Assembly: GCA_004295045.1 (NCBI GenBank) | Contig: SHND01000047.1 | Span: 16,619-80,618 of the forward strand | Reading direction: 5' to 3' | From: Chloroflexota bacterium | GTDB lineage: Bacteria; Chloroflexota; Anaerolineae; UBA4142; SHND01 | DNA length: 64,000 bases | Shown: positions 1 through 6,838 of the stretch, piece by piece | How the letters are laid out: the number at the start of each line of letters is the position of its first letter | Numbering within the stretch: position 1 is the first letter of the stretch | Notes under the pieces: generated by a model | What the model was told of the DNA's origin: nothing | The model's database searches: none | The model's input: only the letters and a program-made list of their open reading frames with translations | Made by a program: the position numbers and the translations under genes

Positions 1-1
1 T

Positions 2-856
2 GATGCGTTTGCGGCGAAACTGGATTCCAGCGGCGCGCTGACGTGGAACACCTTTCTCGGTGGCGGTGGGTATGATGAGGGCTATAGCGTTGCCGTAGAT
101 GCGAACGGGAATGTGTATGTGGCGGGTTACAGCGACGCCACCTGGGGTTCGCCCGTCCGCGCGTTTTCCGGTGTCGCTGATGCGTTTGCGGCGAAACTGG
201 ATTCCAGCGGCGCGCTGACGTGGAACACCTTTCTCGGTGGCATTGTGTATGATCTTGGCTATAGCGTTGCCGTAGATGCGAACGGGAATGTGTATGTGGC
301 GGGTTACAGCGGCAGCACCTGGGGTTCGCCCGTGCGCGCGTTTTCCGGTAGCGATGATGCGTTTGCGGCGCAACTGGATTTCAGCGGCGCACTGACGTGG
401 AACACCTTTCTCGGTGGCAGTGGGGGTGATTATGGCTTTGGCGTTGCCGTAGATGCGAACGAGAATGTGTATGTGGCGGGAAACAGCTCCGCCACATGGG
501 GTTCACCGGTTCGCGCTTATACGGGCGGCAGAGATGCATTTGCGGTAAAGCTTGGCTCCGCCTGCGCCCTCAAACCCGCCAAGCCCACACTTGGTCTGCC
601 CGCCAAGAATGGCAGCGTCAAAAAGCCCAAGGTAAATCTCAAATGGAACGATGTCTCGTGCGAAACCGAATATCGCGTCACGGTCAAGAATGTTGCGACG
701 AACCAAACCGTTTTTCAGAGCACGTTGGGCGCGGATGTGACGCAGGTCAAAACGACAAAATTAGCCAAGGGCCAAACCTACAAATGGTTCGTGCAGGCGT
801 GCAACAATATCGGCTGCACAAATTCGGCGAAATGGAAGTTCTCTATCAAGCCGTGA
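2..856 (+). CDS. SBBP-repeat surface protein, C-terminal part
   Basis: The open frame enters from outside the window, so only the last 284 residues are visible. They contain beta-propeller-type SBBP repeats with an exact 177-nt (59-residue) period: units start at 2, 179, 356 and 533. Each unit carries a DAFAAKLD-like segment, a TWNTFLGG segment and a VYVAGYS segment. From about position 565 the sequence becomes a fibronectin-III-like domain (NLKWNDVSC, YKWFVQACN) that resembles the last domain of the large surface protein encoded at 6839-10087. Such proteins are normally secreted or cell-surface; the signal peptide would lie outside the window. The near-identity of the repeats suggests recent tandem duplication. 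The function is not known. Confidence 0.85.
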   Translation, partial: DAFAAKLDSSGALTWNTFLGGGGYDEGYSVAVDANGNVYVAGYSDATWGSPVRAFSGVADAFAAKLDSSGALTWNTFLGGIVYDLGYSVAVDANGNVYVAGYSGSTWGSPVRAFSGSDDAFAAQLDFSGALTWNTFLGGSGGDYGFGVAVDANENVYVAGNSSATWGSPVRAYTGGRDAFAVKLGSACALKPAKPTLGLPAKNGSVKKPKVNLKWNDVSCETEYRVTVKNVATNQTVFQSTLGADVTQVKTTKLAKGQTYKWFVQACNNIGCTNSAKWKFSIKP

Positions 857-880
857 ATGAAATAGAGAGCAGAAAATTGA

Positions 881-918
881 AAACAGCGTGAGCAAAATTT
901 TGCTCACGCTGTTTTTTT
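881..918 (+). terminator. Rho-independent terminator
   Basis: A perfect stem (AACAGCGTGAGCAAAA pairing with its complement) is followed directly by a run of seven T. It lies 25 nt after the stop of the SBBP-repeat gene and closes that transcription unit. Confidence 0.9.
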
Positions 919-934
919 GTTTCCACGAAACAGT

Positions 935-1156
935 TTAAAACGGCGTATCGCTCGACCAAACGGGTCTCGCTGGACTGCCACCAAATTTTCGCTTGCCGTT
1001 GCTGGGTCCGCCGGACGCGTTGGACGAATCCAAAATTTTATTGCCGCTGCCCGCATCGAAATGATACAAACCCAACGTGCGCGCGTCCGTCACAAACGGC
1101 TGCGATGCGTTTTCTTCGCAAGTCAGCGCTATCCAAGTGGCGCACTGCGCCCCGAG
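935..1156 (-). pseudogene. Broken 3' end of a LamG-domain gene
   Basis: Read on the minus strand, this stretch translates into about 66 residues nearly identical to the C-terminus of the intact LamG protein at 1845-2687: [19 protein letters not shown] and GKRKFGGSP, ending in DTPF and a stop. There is no start codon and no upstream part of the domain. The open frame runs back to exactly the TAA stop of the YgiT-like gene (1157-1159), in the same reading frame. This looks like the 3' remnant of a duplicated LamG gene whose front has been replaced by the toxin-antitoxin-like pair. A readthrough product is possible but nothing supports it. Confidence 0.75.
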
Positions 1157-1405
1157 TTAGGCGTAGGCGGCTTCGGGCATTTGAACATAGCGGTCTGGCT
1201 CTTGCTCATTGCGATAAATGGCAAAAAAACGTTGTTCGATCCGCTTGAGGACAGCTGCCTCATAATAGACCATTCCGCAATTCAAACACACTTCAACCGG
1301 AGTGTTAGGAACGAGCAAATACTGTCCTTTGTGACTGTAAAGATATTCAGTCCTCCGTTCCTCGAAATGGTCACTCCCGCAGAAATTACATCGCACTTTT
1401 CTCAT
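1157..1405 (-). CDS. YgiT-type zinc-finger protein (antitoxin-like)
   Basis: This 82-residue protein starts MRKVRCNFCG and has two CxxC pairs (CNFC near residue 5, CLNC near residue 40), the zinc-knuckle pattern of the N-terminal domain of MqsA/YgiT. The helix-turn-helix domain of full MqsA is absent. The start at 1405 is chosen because its ATG overlaps the TGA of the upstream DUF4258 gene (ATGA) and a GAGGAG lies 7 nt before it; a longer TTG start at 1426 is less likely. Small YgiT-only proteins are usually paired with DUF4258 proteins as putative toxin-antitoxin modules. The role here is inferred from that pairing; no target is visible. Confidence 0.85.
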   Translation of the reverse strand: MRKVRCNFCGSDHFEERRTEYLYSHKGQYLLVPNTPVEVCLNCGMVYYEAAVLKRIEQRFFAIYRNEQEPDRYVQMPEAAYA

Positions 1406-1710
1406 GATGTTGCTCCTCGTGTCCAAGGGTCAATGAACTTGGGCGGACGCGGAATATAGACAGTGATGAGAGCAATTTTTTCACCACGCCACCCGCAAAC
1501 GCTGTGAATTGGCGTCTCTCCCGCCAAGCCAACCACCAGACAGCTTTCCCCACGTCCGGTATCGGGATAGTGTTCCAGCACTTGTCCGTTCAGCAGAGAT
1601 TGTTCGATTTGGGCAAAGGTCAACTTGTCTGTCTTGCGTTCAATCTCGGCGTGCGCGGTATAGACGTATTGATTCTCGCGTACGCGTGTTTTGATATCCT
1701 CGATGTCCAT
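1402..1710 (-). CDS. DUF4258 domain protein (toxin-like partner)
   Basis: This 102-residue protein has the DUF4258 pattern: a helical start with YVYTAHAEIERK, then SLLNGQVLEHYPD, and a beta-rich end (LVVGLAGETPIHSV, KIALITVYIP). DUF4258 proteins have a BrnT/RelE-like small toxin fold and are often encoded in front of a YgiT zinc-finger gene, as here. The two genes overlap by 4 nt (ATGA), implying translational coupling. The likely function is toxin-antitoxin-like; activity cannot be judged from sequence. The pair sits between an intact LamG gene and a broken LamG copy, suggesting insertion into a duplicated region. Confidence 0.8.
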   Translation of the reverse strand: MDIEDIKTRVRENQYVYTAHAEIERKTDKLTFAQIEQSLLNGQVLEHYPDTGRGESCLVVGLAGETPIHSVCGWRGEKIALITVYIPRPPKFIDPWTRGATS

Positions 1711-1727
1711 TCGTCAACCCGTAATCA

Positions 1728-1756
1728 AAGATAACGAACGATATTGGTAATGTCAT
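1728..1756 (-). promoter_or_regulatory. Putative sigma-70 promoter of the DUF4258/YgiT pair
   Basis: On the minus strand ATGACA (1751-1756) and TATCTT (1728-1733) are separated by 17 nt. Transcription would begin around 1721, leaving a leader of only about 10 nt before the ATG at 1710. The boxes are imperfect matches. Confidence 0.4.
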
Positions 1757-1844
1757 GGTACAAGTCGCGCCTTGCTATCGCGTGAAATGATACCACGTAT
1801 CGTCAAGGGAGAAAAATCTATTTCACATTCAGTGAATGAATGAT

Positions 1845-2687
1845 TTAAAACGGCGTCTCACTTGCCCAAACGGGTCCTGCAGGACTGCCGCCAAATTTTC
1901 GTTTGCCGTTGCTGGGACCGCCGGAGGTGTTGGACGAGTCCAAAATTTTATTTCCGCTGCCCGCGTCGAAATGATATAGCCCCAGCGTCTTGGCGTCCGT
2001 GACGAATGGCTGCGAAGGGCGCGCGAAATTATTTTGGTAGCGCACGCTTTTTGAAATTCGCACTTCGTCAATGAATCCGCTGTACGAAGGATACGCCGAA
2101 CCCGCGTCATGTTTTTCCGCGCCGATGACGAGAAAGGGGTCGCTCTTGGGATAACTGGTCGCGCGTCCATCGCGATAACTGATGTTGCCCTTGGCGCTTG
2201 CGCCGCTTGCGTCGAGTGCGCCATCAACAAAAATGTTCAGCGCGCCATTTTTGCTTTTGCGCGTCACGGCGATGTGATGCCACGCGCCATCGGCAATGTT
2301 GGTCGCGCCGCAAATCGTATTGCCGTCGCTGCCCCTGCTCACGCCGAACGCGATGCGTCCTTCCGTCAACGCAATGCCATAGTCGCCGTAATCGCCCGCG
2401 CCGTACACGTCGCGGTCAAAGACGATGTTGCCCGTAATCCAACCATCGTTGACATCGCACGTCACCTGCGCGGTGTTTTCGTTCGCGTTCGCTTTGAGCC
2501 AAAATTCGAGCGTGAAGGAACCGCCAACGTCAACGGGACGCGCGGGATTGTCGAGTTTGATTTTTACGCGGTCAATGTCGTTGACGCCATTGCCGTAGAA
2601 ACGCAAGGAATAATTCGCGTCGGGTGCGGCGTGCGCGCGGGTGAACGCGAGCAAAACGAATGTTGTAAAGAGAAAAATCTTGTACAT
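1845..2687 (-). CDS. Secreted LamG (concanavalin-like) domain protein
   Basis: This protein of 280 residues has an N-terminal signal peptide (MYKIFLFTTFVLLAFTRAHA) followed by a single LamG/concanavalin-like jelly-roll domain. Typical motifs are FTLEFWLKAN, WHHIAVTRKS, IFVDGALDASG and the closing GFIDEVRISKSVRY. Such domains bind carbohydrate or protein ligands outside the cell. The open frame extends further upstream, but the start at 2687 is chosen because it immediately precedes the signal peptide. The gene follows the beta-helix gene on the same strand, separated by a long perfect hairpin. A second broken copy of its 3' end lies at 935-1156. Confidence 0.85.
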   Translation of the reverse strand: MYKIFLFTTFVLLAFTRAHAAPDANYSLRFYGNGVNDIDRVKIKLDNPARPVDVGGSFTLEFWLKANANENTAQVTCDVNDGWITGNIVFDRDVYGAGDYGDYGIALTEGRIAFGVSRGSDGNTICGATNIADGAWHHIAVTRKSKNGALNIFVDGALDASGASAKGNISYRDGRATSYPKSDPFLVIGAEKHDAGSAYPSYSGFIDEVRISKSVRYQNNFARPSQPFVTDAKTLGLYHFDAGSGNKILDSSNTSGGPSNGKRKFGGSPAGPVWASETPF

Positions 2688-2695
2688 AGACGGAA

Positions 2696-2734
2696 CTGAA
2701 AATAAAAATTTTCGCAGAAAATTTTTATTTTCAG
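2696..2734. repeat. Perfect 18-bp inverted repeat with 3-nt loop
   Basis: Two 18-nt arms (2696-2713 and 2717-2734, AT-rich, beginning CTGAAAATAAAAA) flank GCA. The element sits between the stop codon of the beta-helix gene (2735) and the start of the LamG gene, so it could terminate or attenuate transcription. A similar but longer palindrome lies at 4376-4421. Confidence 0.85.
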
Positions 2735-4372
2735 TTAGGGGTTTCCCCAACGCGGCGTGAGGACACAATCTATCCACGCGGTGAATTTGTCCCAATCGAA
2801 CAATAGTGCGGCACGAAAACGGCGGCGGCACGGCGTGGGTTCGGCTTCGCGTGTAGGTGTCGGCGCGGCAACTGCGTCGTTCGGCGTTGGCGCAACGCGC
2901 GTCGGTTGTGTTGGCGCGCTGTTTGCAAACGGAACGTCGGTGTTGCCCAACGCGAGCGCGATGGTTGGAATGTCGGTGGACTTGAGCGCGTCGCTGATGG
3001 AATCTTCGGGCGAGATGGCGCAGCCCCACGAATTTTTTCCAAAGTAGACGGTCGAGCCGCCAATCCAAAAGGGATATTTGCACGCCGCGCCTGTTTCAGG
3101 ATGCGCGGTTGCGATATTGTCTTGCAGTACATTGCCTTTCGAGAATGTAAATTCAAAACAATTATTCGGCGCCGCCGCGCAGTAGTTGCCGATAAAGCGA
3201 TTGTTGTTGGACGCCAGTCCGCGCTCGCCGCTCAAATAATAACAGTTGCCCGAATCCTCGCAGTGATTGTTGGCGATCAAGTTTTGCGTGCACTGCAAGC
3301 AGACCCAGCCCGCCGTCTCGCAGCCGTGTTCAAATTTGTGACCGTCGGGCGTGGTGCAGCCGTGATTGTCGCGATTGAACGTGTTGCCCGCAAAGACGCT
3401 GTTGTTACTGCGAATGTTGAACGAACCCCAACCATTGAGATCGCTCAAATTATTTTCGACGAGGGTGTTGTTGTAGCCGTCAACGGTCGCAACGCCAATC
3501 GTTCCGCCGCGCACGGTCGTATTATGCACGACGTTATTGTTGCCGAGCAACAAAATCCCGCCGCCGTAATTTAACCCGCCGCGCAAAATTGTTTTTTCGG
3601 GCTGCGTGGGAAAAACACATTCCTCGTACTGACACAAAAACGCGCCCGCGTCTGCCGCATCGGGCGACGCTTGAATCGTCGCGCCGTCAATCCAATTTCC
3701 ATTGCCTTCCATCACCACCGCGAATTGTCGCCCCGCGCTGTTGATCACCGCAGAGTGCGAATCATCAAAGAGACCGATATTGTTTCCGACCAAATGCATC
3801 GGCGGATAAATTTCGTTCGCGCATAATTTGATGGAGGCGTTGATGATTTGCGGCAGCGCGTGCGCGGGCGTGCAGTCTGCGGGAATGACCGGCGATTGCA
3901 AACGCCGCGCGCCCGTCGGCAGGTTCACATTGAGTGTGACGCGTCCGCCTTGGGTTGAAGCATTTGCGGAGGAGGGCGCGGTGTCTTGCACAATCATGCC
4001 CACGCCGCTCACGCTTTCGCCCAAGAAGGCGATGCTGTACAAAATCGGACCGGGCGTTTTGTTTTCGACGACGACGCGGTATGCGCCGGGTTCGCGAAAT
4101 TTTCCCGACCACGTTAATTCGTTGTTTTTGCGCGAACCTTGTCCGACAGGTTCCGCTTGCCCGGGCGCGTAGATGTACGCCTCGACCCCTTCCGGCGCTT
4201 CGACCACGATGTCAATTTGCGTGCGGTCGCCTTTGTAATCGAAACGATATTCGTGCTGCGCGTTGGGGAGGAGCGTGAGTTCTTGTTCGTCTTGGGCGAA
4301 AAGAAGGGATGAGGAATGAAGGATGAGGGATGAAACGAGAAAAAGGAAAAGGATGAAAAGAAATTTTTTCAT
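2735..4372 (-). CDS. Secreted right-handed parallel beta-helix protein
   Basis: This 545-residue protein has a strong signal peptide (about residues 1-26, KKFLFILFLFLVSS). Residues 30-130 look like a pre-peptidase C-terminal-type domain (EYRFDYKGDRTQIDIVVEAP, GAYRVVVENKTPGPILYSI). From about 160 to 450 there is a right-handed beta-helix of the NosD/pectate-lyase type with asparagine-rich turns (NNTLVENNLSDLNGWG, NRFIGNYCAAAPNNC). A Pro/Thr-rich spacer and a short Trp-rich tail follow. Proteins of this fold often bind or cleave polysaccharides; no catalytic site is recognised here. It lies downstream of the subtilase gene on the same strand, with a perfect palindrome on each side. Confidence 0.8.
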   Translation of the reverse strand: MKKFLFILFLFLVSSLILHSSSLLFAQDEQELTLLPNAQHEYRFDYKGDRTQIDIVVEAPEGVEAYIYAPGQAEPVGQGSRKNNELTWSGKFREPGAYRVVVENKTPGPILYSIAFLGESVSGVGMIVQDTAPSSANASTQGGRVTLNVNLPTGARRLQSPVIPADCTPAHALPQIINASIKLCANEIYPPMHLVGNNIGLFDDSHSAVINSAGRQFAVVMEGNGNWIDGATIQASPDAADAGAFLCQYEECVFPTQPEKTILRGGLNYGGGILLLGNNNVVHNTTVRGGTIGVATVDGYNNTLVENNLSDLNGWGSFNIRSNNSVFAGNTFNRDNHGCTTPDGHKFEHGCETAGWVCLQCTQNLIANNHCEDSGNCYYLSGERGLASNNNRFIGNYCAAAPNNCFEFTFSKGNVLQDNIATAHPETGAACKYPFWIGGSTVYFGKNSWGCAISPEDSISDALKSTDIPTIALALGNTDVPFANSAPTQPTRVAPTPNDAVAAPTPTREAEPTPCRRRFRAALLFDWDKFTAWIDCVLTPRWGNP

Positions 4373-4375
4373 AGA

Positions 4376-4421
4376 TTGAAATCCGAAAAATTTTTGCGGG
4401 CAAAAATTTTTCGGATTTCAA
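4376..4421. repeat. Perfect 21-bp inverted repeat with 4-nt loop
   Basis: The arms at 4376-4396 and 4401-4421 are exact complements around CGGG. The element lies just downstream of the subtilase stop (4424) and directly upstream of the beta-helix start (4372). It resembles the palindrome at 2696-2734 in size, AT content and position between co-directional genes. Confidence 0.85.
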
Positions 4422-4423
4422 AA

Positions 4424-5773
4424 TTAACTCACCACCAACACACTGTCAAATTCACCATACGGGTTCGTCCGTCGCGTAGGATTGTCGGGGTCGTCAATCC
4501 ACGTCGTTCCATCAATCAAAAAACGGTACGCGTAAAAACCCGAGCTTGGTTTCGGCATCTCGATCACCCACACGCCATATTCGATCTGCTGCGCGTCCAA
4601 CGTGCCTTGCCAATTGTCCCACTCGCCGCGCAGTTGTACCCTTTTCGCGCGCGGGTCGCGGTAAATGAAATAAACGCGCTCGTTTCGAATGAGCGGCGAT
4701 TTTTCCGTAATGAGATCCGGACGGTCTTTTTGTGCCAAGGCGGCGGCGACGGCGGCAAACGCATTCAACGCGCCCGCGCCCTGTCGCGCGTCATCCGCAT
4801 CGGGGACGCGCGTTGCCGTAGCTATGAGAATGCGGCGCACATCAAACGGCGTGAGCGCGGGATTCGCCTGGAGCATACACGCGACGGTTGCCGCAACGAT
4901 TGGCGCAGCGAAACTGGTGCCTTCGACTTGTTGATAGTGCGGTGTAATTAATTTTTGAGAACGGATGTATGCTGTGTCGTTCTTTGAAAACGCGTCTTGC
5001 GCCCGCGCCGCCGTTTCGCTGTTGGGCAAGAGCGGCGCGGCAATATGAATGCTCGGCGCAACAAGTTCAGGTTTTGGCAGTTTGCGTTCGCTCACGCCGT
5101 AATTGCTGTGCCATAGCTCTACTTCGTCCGGATCGAAACTGTTGTGGTCGTCAATGCCGCCAATCGTCAAGGCATCCGGCGCGGTGGCGGGCGGCGTCAA
5201 ACGGCGCACGCCGTCATTGCCCGCCGCGACGGCGACGACGATGTGTTGTTGCACCAACGCTTTGACCGCTTCGTCAATCGGATTGCCGAGTAATTTTTTG
5301 TACGGATCGCCCGAAACGGAGAGCGAAACGACGCGAATGTTGTAATCCTCCGCGCTCGCGCGAATCCATTTCAGCGCGCGCACGATATTTTCGTTTGGAA
5401 TTCCGCCGCCCTCGCCCATTACGCGTATGAGAACAATGTCGGCGTCGCTCGCTACGCCGCGATATTCGCCGCCGCTCAAAAAGCCGTTGCCCGCCGCGAC
5501 GGTGCTGGTCATCAAGCCGTGCCAATGCCGCGCCGCGTTATCGTCGTAACCGGGCCAGGTCGGCGCTTCATCGCGCGCGAATCTAAGGACGCGCGCCGGT
5601 GATTCCGTCGCGTCCACCCACGCGCGAATGCGATTCGTCGGTTGGGTGAGATCGGCGATGGGATAATAACCGGAATCGGCGAGCGCGATGGTAATGCCTT
5701 TGCCGGTAAAGCGTTCATCCGCGCCCAGTCGTACGGGCGTCGGCAAAATTTGATTTGCGTTTTGGTTTATCAT
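4424..5773 (-). CDS. Subtilisin-like S8 peptidase with C-terminal glycogen-binding-like domain
   Basis: This 449-residue protein has a complete S8 catalytic set: Asp33 (IALADSGYY), His85 (HWHGLMTSTVAAGNG), the oxyanion Asn in AAGNDG, and Ser287 in GTSFAAP. There is no signal peptide or prodomain, so a cytoplasmic location is likely. After residue 360 comes an E-set/CBM48-like domain (VYFIYRDPRAKRVQLRG, WDNW, then FYAYRFLIDG and DDPDNP), as found in AMPK-beta and glycogen-branching enzymes. That domain is unusual on a subtilase. The start is placed at 5773 because its ATG overlaps the TGA of the aldo/keto reductase gene (ATGA), implying coupled translation. The combination suggests a protease directed to a glucan or to proteins bound to it; this is inference. 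Confidence 0.85.
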   Translation of the reverse strand: MINQNANQILPTPVRLGADERFTGKGITIALADSGYYPIADLTQPTNRIRAWVDATESPARVLRFARDEAPTWPGYDDNAARHWHGLMTSTVAAGNGFLSGGEYRGVASDADIVLIRVMGEGGGIPNENIVRALKWIRASAEDYNIRVVSLSVSGDPYKKLLGNPIDEAVKALVQQHIVVAVAAGNDGVRRLTPPATAPDALTIGGIDDHNSFDPDEVELWHSNYGVSERKLPKPELVAPSIHIAAPLLPNSETAARAQDAFSKNDTAYIRSQKLITPHYQQVEGTSFAAPIVAATVACMLQANPALTPFDVRRILIATATRVPDADDARQGAGALNAFAAVAAALAQKDRPDLITEKSPLIRNERVYFIYRDPRAKRVQLRGEWDNWQGTLDAQQIEYGVWVIEMPKPSSGFYAYRFLIDGTTWIDDPDNPTRRTNPYGEFDSVLVVS

Positions 5774-6744
5774 GGTAGAGGTCCGCCGCGCGCAGCTTTG
5801 AGTAAAGCGTACCATTCTTCGCGCGTTAATTCAACCGCATCGGCGAGCGCGCCGGCGGCGATGCGTTCGGGCTTGGTTGTGCCGAGAATCGGTTGGATGG
5901 GCGCGGGATGGCGCAAGAGCCACGCGAGCGCGATGGCTTCTTTCGATGTGTTTTTTGCTTGGGCGAGTTGCGCGATGAGACCGGCGACGCGTTTGGCATT
6001 CACGCCCGCGTCCTGAGGTGGAGCGAATAGCAAGCCATTGGCGACGGGCGCCCACGCCTGAATGAGAATCTCGCGCGCGCGGCAATAATCGAGCGTGCCT
6101 GAAATGTCCGTGTACGGACGCGGCGGCGCGTTGAAAAACATTCCGTCGTCAATCAAATCGGCGTGCAGTAAATTGAGTTCAACTTGATTGACGATGAGGG
6201 GCTGCGGCAAAAATTTTTGCAGCAGTTCGATTTGCGCGGCGGTGTGATTGCTGACGCCAAAATAGTTGACCTTGCCGGCGCGATGCAATTCGTCAAAAGC
6301 GCGCGCGACCTCTGCCGGTTCGACCAACGCGTCGGGACGATGCAAGAGCAAAATGTCGAGATAGTCCGTTTGCAAGCGGCGCAAGCTGCCCTCGACGGCG
6401 CGCATGATGTGCGCGTAGGAAAAATCATAGCGTTGGGGGTCGCCTGCGTTTGGGTCGTCAGCGAAACGAATGCCGCATTTGGACTGGAGGATAATCGAGC
6501 TGCGCGCGATTTTCAATTCGCGGATCATTTCGCCAAAGACGCTTTCCGATTTTCCGCGACAGTAAATATCCGCGTGGTCAAAAAAATTGATGCCGTGTTC
6601 GAGCGCGGCAGCGACGGTGCGCGCGGCTTGCGCGCGGGCATCCTTTGTCAACGGCTCGCGCGTCCAATCGCCGCCGAGCTGCATGCAGCCATACGCGAGG
6701 CGCGTGGCATGCAGGGAGGTGTGCGGGAGCAAATACGTTTTCAT
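5770..6744 (-). CDS. Aldo/keto reductase
   Basis: This 324-residue NADPH-dependent oxidoreductase shows the AKR tetrad: Asp56 (FFDHADIY), Tyr61, Lys89 (LQSKCGIR) and His135 (LLLHRPD). The end has the usual cofactor-binding region (PILGTTKPERIAAG). It resembles the YdhF-type family, which reduces carbonyl compounds; the substrate is unknown. The start at 6744 gives the standard N-terminus (MKTYLLPHTSLHATRLAYGCMQLG); an in-frame ATG 12 codons earlier is possible. It is cotranscribed with the downstream subtilase through a 4-nt overlap. Confidence 0.85.
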   Translation of the reverse strand: MKTYLLPHTSLHATRLAYGCMQLGGDWTREPLTKDARAQAARTVAAALEHGINFFDHADIYCRGKSESVFGEMIRELKIARSSIILQSKCGIRFADDPNAGDPQRYDFSYAHIMRAVEGSLRRLQTDYLDILLLHRPDALVEPAEVARAFDELHRAGKVNYFGVSNHTAAQIELLQKFLPQPLIVNQVELNLLHADLIDDGMFFNAPPRPYTDISGTLDYCRAREILIQAWAPVANGLLFAPPQDAGVNAKRVAGLIAQLAQAKNTSKEAIALAWLLRHPAPIQPILGTTKPERIAAGALADAVELTREEWYALLKAARGGPLP

Positions 6745-6781
6745 TGTGGGAAAGATACGCGCGTTTGCGTAAAAAAACAAG

Positions 6782-6814
6782 AACCCCTCACATCAACGCG
6801 ATGTGAGGGGTTTT
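6782..6814 (-). terminator. Hairpin terminator of the large surface-protein gene
   Basis: Arms AACCCCTCACAT (6782-6793) and its exact complement (6801-6812) flank a 7-nt loop, with short T runs on both sides. It lies downstream of the gene ending at 6839 and upstream of the aldo/keto reductase start. Confidence 0.8.
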
Positions 6815-6838
6815 GGTTTAGAAAAAGCCGCGCAAGCT

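Noticed and set aside
2..560. Regular repeats that could suggest CRISPR
   Set aside because: The period is 177 nt and the whole unit is coding (SBBP repeats); there are no short repeats with unique spacers.
1405..1426. Longer start of the YgiT-like gene at 1426
   Set aside because: It would use TTG without a ribosome-binding site; the ATGA overlap and GAGGAG favour 1405.
917..1459. 180-codon plus-strand frame
   Set aside because: It is antisense to the LamG remnant and the YgiT-like gene and has no domain.
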